NCBI GenBank assembly: GCA_964580185.1
Contig: CAZOJQ010000067.1
Span: 1 to 5,360, forward strand
Source: CAYWWY01 sp964580185
Lineage (GTDB): Bacteria > Thermotogota > Thermotogae > MWEM01
Length of the DNA: 5,360 nt
Direction of reading: 5' to 3'
In this document: one piece after another, positions 1 through 5,360 of the stretch
How positions within the stretch are numbered: the first letter of the stretch is position 1
Layout of the letters: the number at the start of each line of letters is the position of its first letter
Translations under genes and position numbers: made by a program
The notes under the pieces: model-generated
What the model was told of the DNA's origin: nothing
Database searches by the model: none
Seen by the model: only the letters and a program-made list of their open reading frames with translations

Positions 1-398
1 AACCGCTTCTCAGCAAAAAGAACGTCCCGCTGCTGCGCCTTGTACAAGAAATCCCCCATGGGGGCTGGGTTGATAAAGTTGTAAATGGCATTGATCAGGA
101 TCACGATGAAGGAGGTGAGCATCGCTGCGCCTACAAAAAGGGAGGCGGTTCGTTCCAGGCGTTGCTTCTGTGTTTCGGACACGACTTTCTTCTGGTTGAT
201 AATCTTTCGGTAGATGGCCCAGTTCAGGATGAGGGCCAACAGCTCGATGGTTCTTCGAAGCAGATCGGCAAAGAGGGTGCCTGATCCGCTGAGGTAGAAG
301 GAATAGCCAATGGCCGCGGGTGCCCAAGCGCTCAACAGCCAGGACATGAGCAAGGTTCGCTCGCGGCTCTTTTTCCCTTTGAAATCGATATCGATCAT
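1..398 (-). CDS. CDF-like cation transporter family protein, N-terminal part (cut by window edge)
   Basis: The 132 visible residues start at ATG 398, which overlaps the TGA of the lipid kinase gene by four bases (ATGA); there is no clear ribosome site, so translational coupling is likely. After a short charged N-terminus come three hydrophobic stretches, about 17-36, 43-65 and 85-108, the second carrying ADLLRRTIELLA (44-55). This resembles the start of cation diffusion facilitator proteins, especially the divergent group in Clostridia annotated as cation transporters. The canonical TM2 pattern AD-x2-HS-x2-D is replaced by ADLLRRTIE, so the usual His and Asp metal ligands are Arg48 and Glu52. 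It may therefore move a different ion or not be a zinc transporter at all. The assignment rests on remembered family resemblance and is moderate. The C-terminal membrane helices and cytosolic domain lie outside the window. Confidence 0.55.
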   Translation of the reverse strand, partial: MIDIDFKGKKSRERTLLMSWLLSAWAPAAIGYSFYLSGSGTLFADLLRRTIELLALILNWAIYRKIINQKKVVSETQKQRLERTASLFVGAAMLTSFIVILINAIYNFINPAPMGDFLYKAQQRDVLFAEKR

Positions 399-1129
399 TG
401 GGGGATCATCCAGAAGAGCCAGGAGAGAGTGGCTAGAATGGGGGGAAGAATGAAGTTGTCCCATCCTTTTTTGGAGAAGAGTTCCAAAGCCGCACCCACT
501 GCTGCGAGTCCTGCGGAGATCAGAACAAAAGTGAATGAAAACGATCGGTTGAGGATGATCAAGAAGAAGAGATGGATGATGCCGGCGCAGGCGAAGAAGG
601 AGATCGCCCCTTCCAGGGTTTTGTTCCGGTCGATGACGTGGTTGTTGAACTTTCGCTTGCCGAAAAACTTACCAAAGACCGCTGCGGCTGCATCGCCAAT
701 CCCCCAGATGATGGTGGCTGAGGTGATGTGATGCCGGTTTTCCGGGCCCATCAATCCCCAGAAGATCGCAATCAATACGGAAAAGACAGACAGAATTGAA
801 AGGATCTGTCTTTGGAGGTCTTTGTGTTCCTGATCGCTCTCTTCGGTACGGAGCACTTTGAGTTTGGAAAACAGGCGGGTCCGAGAGATCCGGGCTACAA
901 TGAAGTAGATAAGGATAAAAAAGCACCCGTACACGCTCAGACTGATCCACCAGCGGGAGAAAACATAGAGGACCAGGATGACCGAAAGACTAAAGAAGGT
1001 GTGGTAGATCTTTCGGATCACTTCTTTGTGAATGCGGGTTTGATTGCTCAATATGGATGCCAATAGGACCAAGAGGAAATAGTACCCGATAAAAATGATC
1101 ACTCCAACGACATCTGGATGAATGTTCAT
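395..1129 (-). CDS. SEC59/dolichol kinase-like CTP-dependent lipid kinase (phytol/polyprenol/diacylglycerol kinase family)
   Basis: This 244-residue integral membrane protein belongs to the family of dolichol kinase (SEC59), plant and cyanobacterial phytol/farnesol kinases and yeast Dgk1, which phosphorylate a lipid alcohol using CTP; it is often named phosphatidate cytidylyltransferase in automated annotation. Family signatures in order are E36-x3-K40-x2-H43 (EVIRKIYH), GIGDAAAA (143-150), KTLEG (170-174) and ALELFSKKGWDNFILP (214-229), set among roughly six to eight hydrophobic helices. All the conserved blocks look present, so it is probably active. The substrate (polyprenol, farnesol or phytol, or diacylglycerol) cannot be told from sequence. 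ATG at 1129 lies 5 bases after the pump's TAG, with no good ribosome site, so reinitiation is likely. Its TGA overlaps the next gene's ATG (ATGA), which ties it closely to the CDF-like gene. Confidence 0.78.
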   Translation of the reverse strand: MNIHPDVVGVIIFIGYYFLLVLLASILSNQTRIHKEVIRKIYHTFFSLSVILVLYVFSRWWISLSVYGCFFILIYFIVARISRTRLFSKLKVLRTEESDQEHKDLQRQILSILSVFSVLIAIFWGLMGPENRHHITSATIIWGIGDAAAAVFGKFFGKRKFNNHVIDRNKTLEGAISFFACAGIIHLFFLIILNRSFSFTFVLISAGLAAVGAALELFSKKGWDNFILPPILATLSWLFWMIPQ

Positions 1130-1134
1130 CGGTT

Positions 1135-2529
1135 CTATACCCGCTTCTCAACAGGTGTGTGTGTATCAACAACAACATCAGTGTGGAACTTTTTCCAATG
1201 TTTCACTTCCCAAATCAGGAAGGCTGCGGCAAGAATACACGAACCGACATCTGCAATGGGAATGCTCATCCAAACGCCATCGAGGCCGAGAAAATTGGGT
1301 AGGATGAGGATCAAGGGAATCAAAAGGATGACCTGACGGCTCAAGCTGAGAAACATGGCTTTCCTGGGTTTCCCCAAGGCTTGAAAGGTCCCGGAAGCGA
1401 TGACTTGAAACCCCACAACCGGCATCATGAACATGAAGATATACATTGCGCGGGTGGCGACTGCAAGCAGTTCCAAATCATCTTGGTTGAAGAGTCGGAT
1501 GAGCTGTTCGGGAATCAAACGGGTAACCAAAAACCCAGCTGTAACAATGCAGGTGGCGAAGAGAATGGCCCAGAAGAGGGCTTCGCGAACCCGTTGCATC
1601 TGCCTGGCCCCATAGTTGAAGCCGATAATGGGCTGCGCGCCCTGATTGATCCCAATCACCGGCATGAAGATGAACATCGAGATGCTATGGACGATACCGA
1701 GCGCGCTGATGGCAATATCCCCACCATGGGTTCTCAGGCCCTGGTTCAAGAGAACAACAAGAATCGAAGACATGAGTTGCATCACGAAAGGAGCCGATCC
1801 GATGGCAAAGATCTTGAACACCAATCGCCTGCATAACCGCATGTTGATCCATCGAAGCTTTAGGACACTCTTCCCGCTCATAAAGTACCGCAAGACCCAG
1901 ATGGCTGATACTGACTGCGCGATGACTGTAGCCAAAGCAGCTCCTCGGATGCCCATATTCAATCCGAAGATGAAGATCGGGTCGAGGATGATGTTCAAGA
2001 TGGCTCCGATCAACATCGTCCACATAGCGATCTTCGGGTTTCCTTCTGCCCGAATGCTGTGGTTGAGTCCCATGGAAAAGGCAAAAAAGGTGCTACCGAA
2101 GAGGATGATGGACAGATACTCCGCTGCATAGGGCAAAACTTGGTCACTTGCCCCAAAAAGGTTGAGTAAGGGTTTCATGAAGATGAAACTGATGACGGTA
2201 TAGCTCAGGAAGATAATGAGCAGCAACGAAACAGATTGGCCCAGCAGCCGTTCCGCTTCGTTCCGCTTCTTCTCACCCAATCGAATGGAAATGAGCGTGG
2301 CAGAACCGATCCCGACCAACATCGCCAAAGCCATCATCACAAGCATGACGGGGAATGCAACCGCCAACCCGGCGATGGCAAGGGTTCCCACGCCCTGACC
2401 GATGAAGATGCGGTCGACTACATTGTACAAAGCGTTGACCATCATTCCAATGATGGCGGGAATAGAGAATTTGATCAATAGGGGGAGCACTTTCTTCTCT
2501 CCCAGGAGGTTTTCGCGATCGGTTACCAT
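1135..2529 (-). CDS. MATE family multidrug/cation efflux transporter
   Basis: This is an inner-membrane antiporter of the multidrug and toxic compound extrusion family, which expels cationic or other drugs in exchange for sodium ions or protons. The 464-residue product has about 12 hydrophobic segments in two similar halves, the normal MATE size. Typical motifs are YNVVDRIFIGQ (35-45), RAEGNPK (160-166), NIILDPIFIFG (179-189), GINQGAQPIIGFNYGA (293-308) and FQALGKP (382-388). The sequence looks closer to the MepA-like branch than to NorM, but the substrate cannot be read from it. ATG at 2529 follows a strong AGAGAGGA site with a 7-base spacer; an in-frame TTG nine codons upstream would add a charged, implausible leader. 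The gene follows uvrB after 60 bases, and the lipid kinase begins 5 bases after its TAG stop. Near the 3' end a (GT)n/(CAA)n-like tract encodes a short hydrophilic tail. Possible SOS-type elements lie upstream (see 2575-2658). Confidence 0.95.
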   Translation of the reverse strand: MVTDRENLLGEKKVLPLLIKFSIPAIIGMMVNALYNVVDRIFIGQGVGTLAIAGLAVAFPVMLVMMALAMLVGIGSATLISIRLGEKKRNEAERLLGQSVSLLLIIFLSYTVISFIFMKPLLNLFGASDQVLPYAAEYLSIILFGSTFFAFSMGLNHSIRAEGNPKIAMWTMLIGAILNIILDPIFIFGLNMGIRGAALATVIAQSVSAIWVLRYFMSGKSVLKLRWINMRLCRRLVFKIFAIGSAPFVMQLMSSILVVLLNQGLRTHGGDIAISALGIVHSISMFIFMPVIGINQGAQPIIGFNYGARQMQRVREALFWAILFATCIVTAGFLVTRLIPEQLIRLFNQDDLELLAVATRAMYIFMFMMPVVGFQVIASGTFQALGKPRKAMFLSLSRQVILLIPLILILPNFLGLDGVWMSIPIADVGSCILAAAFLIWEVKHWKKFHTDVVVDTHTPVEKRV

Positions 2530-2536
2530 AGCGCAT

Positions 2537-2544
2537 TCCTCTCT
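2537..2544 (-). promoter_or_regulatory. Strong ribosome binding site of the MATE gene
   Basis: AGAGAGGA on the minus strand ends 7 bases before ATG at 2529. It is the best Shine-Dalgarno in the window and rules in favour of this ATG over the in-frame TTG at 2556, which would place the site inside the coding region. Confidence 0.8.
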
Positions 2545-2574
2545 TTCTTCTTCCAATGGGATCCAAGACTTGCG

Positions 2575-2586
2575 AAACGGGAGTTC
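2575..2586 (-). promoter_or_regulatory. Possible LexA/DinR-like operator in the uvrB-MATE gap
   Basis: The minus strand reads GAAC-TCCC-GTTT, an inverted half-site pair with the GAAC-N4-GTT(C/T) core of Gram-positive LexA (DinR) boxes. It overlaps the possible -10 at 2583-2588 and lies about 46 bases before the pump start. The flanking and central positions fit the known consensus poorly, so this is suggestive only. No lexA gene is visible. Confidence 0.2.
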
Positions 2587-2610
2587 TAATCAGGGGGTAT
2601 CTTCTTTCAA
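2583..2610 (-). promoter_or_regulatory. Possible weak sigma-70-type promoter for the MATE gene
   Basis: Reading on the minus strand, TTGAAA (2610-2605, five of six matches to the -35 consensus) is followed after 16 bases by TAGAAC (2588-2583, four of six matches to the -10). The -35 lies in the last codons of uvrB and the -10 in the 60-base gap before the pump gene. The match is weak and could be chance; read-through from uvrB is the alternative. No terminator-like hairpin with a T-run is seen in the gap. Confidence 0.2.
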
Positions 2611-4581
2611 ACGCAGGATTTCATCCCGCAACCGGGCAGCGTCTTCGAACCGCAGTTCTGTAGCCGCTCGTTTCATCTCTTCTTCCAGAAAAGCGGTGTA
2701 TCCTTCTTCATTCATCTCTCGCATGGTGGAAGCCATCATCAATGCTTCTTTCGCTTCCACGGAAAGATCTTCGTCTTCGTCATCAACGCGGTATGCGGCA
2801 AACATATCCTCTTCGATGGCCTTTCGGATGGTTTCGGGTGTAATGTTGTGGATTTGGTTGTATTTTTGCTGCAACTCACGTCTGCGGTTGGTCTCTTCGA
2901 TGGCCCGCTCCATGGCTTGGGTCATCTTGTCTGCGTAGAGCATAACCATTCCATTCACATTCCGCGAAGCGCGACCGATGATTTGAATCAGGGTTGTCTG
3001 GGAGCGCAAGAACCCTTCTTTATCAGCATCCAAAATAGCTACCAGCGATACTTCCGGAAGATCCAACCCTTCCCGCAGGAGGTTGATCCCGACAACCACT
3101 TCAATCTCTCCTTTTCGGAGCTTTCTTAGAACCTCCACACGCTCGACCGTACCCAGTTCTGAATGGAGGTATAGGGAGCGGATGCCCAGCTCTTGAAGGT
3201 AGTCGCTCAACCGTTCGGCCATGGATTTGGTAAGGGTGAGGACCAACACTCGCTCTTTTAGAACCCGGCGTTTGCGGATTTCATCGAGCAGGTCGTCGAC
3301 TTGGTTTTCCGCCGGCCGCACCTCAACCTGGGGATCGATCAGCCCTGTTGGGCGAATGACTTGCTGAATGATCTCCTTTGATCGGTCCCGTTCATAATCT
3401 CCGGGGGTCGCGGACACGAAGACAGTTTGAGGGACTTTCGTCAGAAACTCGTCGAAGGTAAGCGGTCGGTTATCCATGGCGGATGGGAGGCGGAACCCGT
3501 ACTCCACCAGACTCAGTTTTCGAGACCGGTCTCCATTGTACATCGCGCGAATCTGAGGAACCGCGATGTGGGATTCATCGATGAAAAAGAGATAATCATC
3601 TTGGAAATAGTCCATAAGGGTCCAAGGGGCTTCCCCTTCGGTTCTACCATCAAAGTGGCGGGCATAGTTTTCAATCCCGCTGCAGTATCCGAGTTCTCTC
3701 AGCATTTCCAGGTCTTGTCGCGTCCGTTGGTCCAAACGTTGGGCTTCCAGAAGTTTTCCCGCATTCATTAAGGCCTTTTTTCGGTCATGCAGCTCTTGTT
3801 CGATGTGGCCAATCGCACGATCGATCTTTTCTTGGGAGGTGATGTATTCGCGCGCAGGATAGATCATCGCGCGGTCCAATTCTTCGATCCGGTTTCGGTT
3901 CATGGGATCGAAGGTATAGATGGCATCGATCTCGTCATCGAAGAATTCGATGCGGATCCCGATCTCATCATAGGAGGGATAGATATCCATAATGTCTCCT
4001 TTGAAGTGAAAGGTCCCGCCTTTGAACACCTCTTCATTTCGCTCGTATTGCATTTGAACCAGCTTTGTGGTCATCTCTCGCCGGGGGATCTTCTGACCCC
4101 TGCGGACTGTGAGGTTGATATCGCGGAAATCCTGCGGATCTCCGGATGCGTAGATGCATGACACGCTGGAAATAACGATTACATCGGTCCGGGTTATCAC
4201 GGAAGTCAATGCGGAAAGGCGCATACGCTGAATCATGTCGTTGATTTCTGTTTCTTTTTCGATATAGACATCCTTTTTAGGGAGATAGGCCTCGGGTTGG
4301 TAATAATCGTAATAGCTAATGAAAAACTCGACCTTGTTGTTGGGAAAAAAATCCTTGAACTCTCGATAAAGCTGGGCTGCAAGGGTTTTGTTTGGAGACA
4401 GCACAAGGGCTTGCCGATTCAGTTGGGCAATCGCGTGGGCCATGGTGAAGGTCTTTCCGGATCCGGTGACCCCCAGTAAGGTTTGAAAGGGATTGCCTTT
4501 GCGGATGGACCGGATCAATCGTTCAATGGCCTCGGGTTGGTCGCCGGAAGGCGTCAGCGTTTCATTGATTCGATAATCCAC
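2590..4581 (-). CDS. uvrB: Excinuclease ABC subunit UvrB
   Basis: UvrB is the damage-verifying helicase-like subunit of nucleotide excision repair. UvrA loads it on DNA, and it then recruits the nuclease UvrC. The 663-residue product is of usual length. Visible landmarks are Walker A GVTGSGKT (37-44), the tyrosine-rich beta-hairpin YYDYYQPEAY (90-99) that inserts between the strands, SVSCIY (139-144), the DESH Walker B box (335-338), VSATPG (389-394), LLREGLDLPEV (501-511), QIIGRASRN (533-541) and the C-terminal UVR motif FEDAARLRDEI (645-655) that contacts UvrC. The chosen start is GTG at 4581, with AAAGG 9 bases upstream. An in-frame ATG at 4677 would add 32 basic residues not seen in the family and overlap mazG by over 100 bases. 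An acidic run, DDEDED (600-605), precedes the UVR domain. The spacing points to translational coupling with mazG. uvrA, often adjacent in Firmicutes, is not seen here. Confidence 0.98.
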   Translation of the reverse strand: MDYRINETLTPSGDQPEAIERLIRSIRKGNPFQTLLGVTGSGKTFTMAHAIAQLNRQALVLSPNKTLAAQLYREFKDFFPNNKVEFFISYYDYYQPEAYLPKKDVYIEKETEINDMIQRMRLSALTSVITRTDVIVISSVSCIYASGDPQDFRDINLTVRRGQKIPRREMTTKLVQMQYERNEEVFKGGTFHFKGDIMDIYPSYDEIGIRIEFFDDEIDAIYTFDPMNRNRIEELDRAMIYPAREYITSQEKIDRAIGHIEQELHDRKKALMNAGKLLEAQRLDQRTRQDLEMLRELGYCSGIENYARHFDGRTEGEAPWTLMDYFQDDYLFFIDESHIAVPQIRAMYNGDRSRKLSLVEYGFRLPSAMDNRPLTFDEFLTKVPQTVFVSATPGDYERDRSKEIIQQVIRPTGLIDPQVEVRPAENQVDDLLDEIRKRRVLKERVLVLTLTKSMAERLSDYLQELGIRSLYLHSELGTVERVEVLRKLRKGEIEVVVGINLLREGLDLPEVSLVAILDADKEGFLRSQTTLIQIIGRASRNVNGMVMLYADKMTQAMERAIEETNRRRELQQKYNQIHNITPETIRKAIEEDMFAAYRVDDEDEDLSVEAKEALMMASTMREMNEEGYTAFLEEEMKRAATELRFEDAARLRDEILRLKEDTP
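2647..2658 (-). promoter_or_regulatory. GAAC-N4-GTTC palindrome in the 3' end of uvrB
   Basis: A perfect GAAC-CGCA-GTTC half-site pair lies within the codons for the ELRFE residues of the UVR domain, about 72 bases upstream of the second, imperfect element at 2575-2586. It could be a second LexA-like site for the downstream genes. It may equally be a by-product of conserved codons, since Glu-Leu-x-Phe-Glu is common at this place in UvrB. Confidence 0.15.
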
Positions 4582-5350
4582 AGCGTTTCGCCTTTTCCCA
4601 ATAGATATCCAATGTTTCAAGGGTTTGGTCTTCCATGGCAAGACCATCGGTCTGAAGCATCGATTCCATATGGGCAAATCGGCGCATAAATTTCCGAGAA
4701 GCCTTTCTCAGCGCATTTTCTGGATCGACTCTAAGAAATCGACAGAGGTTGACAATTGCAAAGAGCAGGTCGCCAATTTCTTCTTCCGTGTGATCGGGAT
4801 CCTCTTCTTCCATGGCTTTTTTTGTTTCACGCAGCTCCTCTTCGACCTTTTCCATCACAGGTTCGGTTTTATCCCAGTCAAATCCTACAGCGGCTGCGTT
4901 TTCCTGGATCCGCCGCGCCATGCTCAGGGCGGGAAGCGCATGGTTGATCGTTCCAATTCGGCTTACAATGGGTTCCCCTTTTTCCTTGGCTTTGATTTGT
5001 TCCCACTGCCTATAGGAATAACCCGAAGCATTGCCAAAGATGTGAGGGTGCCTCCGAACCAGTTTGTCCGAAAGGCCTTGAAGAATTTCCTTCATACCGA
5101 AATCAGCATTCTCTTCGGCGATTTGCGCATGGAAGACAATCTGGAGCAACAAGTCGCCCAGTTCTTCTTGAAAATGCTCCATATCGTTGGATTCGATGGC
5201 GGCCACTACTTCATAGGCCTCCTCGACGACATAGGGTTTTAGGCTTTCATGAGTTTGCTCCCGATCCCACGCGCATCCGTCACGCGACCGCAAAGTGCGC
5301 ATGATCTCCAACAATCGATCGAAAGCCTCGGCAGTCGTCATCTGATCCAT
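4562..5350 (-). CDS. mazG: Nucleoside triphosphate pyrophosphohydrolase MazG
   Basis: MazG hydrolyses (d)NTPs to the monophosphate and pyrophosphate in the cytosol, a house-cleaning role that removes abnormal nucleotides and, in E. coli, influences ppGpp levels. The 262-residue product has the full tandem two-domain layout and matches the E. coli protein in length. The N-terminal domain has GCAWDREQT (25-33), EEAYE (43-47) and EELGD (62-66), the acidic EExxE...ExxD magnesium site, followed by RRHPHIF (99-105). The C-terminal domain repeats this with GFDW (156-159), EELRE (171-175) and EEIGD (190-194), so both acidic sites look intact. ATG at 5350 is preceded by AGGG with a 6-base spacer; ATG at 5341 is a possible alternative. 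No in-frame stop lies between the start and the window edge, so an N-terminal fusion, such as the methylase-MazG (YabN) type, cannot be excluded. The 3' end overlaps uvrB by 20 bases. The family is certain; the N-terminus is slightly less so. Confidence 0.95.
   Translation of the reverse strand: MDQMTTAEAFDRLLEIMRTLRSRDGCAWDREQTHESLKPYVVEEAYEVVAAIESNDMEHFQEELGDLLLQIVFHAQIAEENADFGMKEILQGLSDKLVRRHPHIFGNASGYSYRQWEQIKAKEKGEPIVSRIGTINHALPALSMARRIQENAAAVGFDWDKTEPVMEKVEEELRETKKAMEEEDPDHTEEEIGDLLFAIVNLCRFLRVDPENALRKASRKFMRRFAHMESMLQTDGLAMEDQTLETLDIYWEKAKRCGLSNQ
4591..4595 (-). promoter_or_regulatory. Ribosome binding site deciding the uvrB GTG start
   Basis: AAAGG on the minus strand, inside the last codons of mazG, ends 9 bases before GTG at 4581. 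It favours the GTG start, which also gives the normal UvrB N-terminus, over the upstream in-frame ATG at 4677. Confidence 0.5.
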
Positions 5351-5356
5351 CCTATA

Positions 5357-5360
5357 CCCT
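5357..5360 (-). promoter_or_regulatory. Probable ribosome binding site of mazG
   Basis: AGGG on the minus strand lies 6 bases before the ATG at 5350. It sits at the very edge of the window, so the full purine run is not visible. It supports the 5350 start over a longer upstream reading, but only moderately. Confidence 0.45.

Larger units (their letters stand above)
1..5360 (-). other. Probable co-transcribed gene row mazG-uvrB-MATE-lipid kinase-CDF-like
   Basis: All five genes share the minus strand. Junctions in transcription order are a 20-base overlap, a 60-base gap, a 5-base gap and a 4-base ATGA overlap. No rho-independent terminator is visible between them. The row may continue at both ends. 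The only place where an internal promoter could sit outside coding sequence is the 60-base gap at 2530-2589. Confidence 0.7.

Noticed and set aside
10..327. Open frame of about 105 codons on the minus strand with an internal ATG
   Set aside because: It overlaps the frame beginning at 398, which gives clear membrane segments, a CDF-like signature and an ATGA link to the upstream gene. The alternative product is polar, rich in His, Pro and Arg, and resembles nothing known.
3..1151. Shared 10-mer CCGCTTCTCA at 3-12 and 1142-1151
   Set aside because: Several 10-mer matches are expected by chance in a window of this size, and there is no extension on either side.
1381..2131. Two overlapping open frames (151 and 161 codons) on the plus strand inside the MATE gene
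   Set aside because: They are antisense to conserved transporter sequence, lack start signals and have no recognisable similarity.
2530..2589. Possible terminator between uvrB and the pump gene
   Set aside because: Only a tiny CAAG-T-CTTG inverted repeat is present, with no stable GC-rich stem and no T-run.
2402..2938. 178-codon Ser/Arg-rich open frame on the plus strand across the uvrB-MATE junction
   Set aside because: The Ser/Arg/Ile-rich product is typical of antisense to Glu/Asp/Lys-rich coding sequence, and both real genes run through it on the minus strand.
4625..5242. 205-codon open frame on the plus strand, antisense to mazG
   Set aside because: mazG is a convincing full-length match in the opposite strand. 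The plus-strand frame has no ribosome site, no recognised domain, and a composition expected from antisense reading.

Overview
The window is a tightly packed bacterial gene row read entirely from the minus strand. In transcription order, from the right edge to the left, it holds mazG, uvrB, a MATE-family efflux pump, a CTP-dependent lipid-alcohol kinase of the SEC59/dolichol kinase type, and the N-terminal part of a cation-diffusion-facilitator-like membrane protein cut by the left edge. Base composition looks close to balanced. Starts are ATG or GTG with purine-rich ribosome sites on the first three genes. The protein sequences are clearly bacterial, but lineage cannot be fixed from them; a Firmicutes-like or deep-branching anaerobe is only a guess. 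No RNA gene, insertion sequence, CRISPR array or other mobile DNA was seen.

Right part (about 2590 to 5350): mazG (nucleotide-pool house-cleaning) and uvrB (nucleotide excision repair) overlap by 20 bases, with uvrB starting at a GTG inside the end of mazG. Both look complete and functional by motif. uvrA and uvrC are not in the window.

Junction (2530 to 2589): the only intergenic gap, 60 bases. It and the last codons of uvrB hold two GAAC-N4-GTT(C/T) elements resembling Gram-positive LexA/DinR boxes. One overlaps a weak -10 of a possible promoter for the pump gene. This is the most interesting regulatory signal in the window, but it is tentative.

Left part (1 to 2529): the pump, the lipid kinase and the CDF-like gene are separated by +5 and -4 bases, so they are probably translated from one message. 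All three are integral membrane proteins, so the row moves from DNA and nucleotide maintenance to membrane functions. The CDF-like protein lacks the usual His/Asp metal ligands in its second membrane helix. Nothing here amounts to a clearly new system; the points worth checking are the possible SOS control of the pump, the lipid kinase/CDF-like pair, and whether mazG continues upstream of the window.
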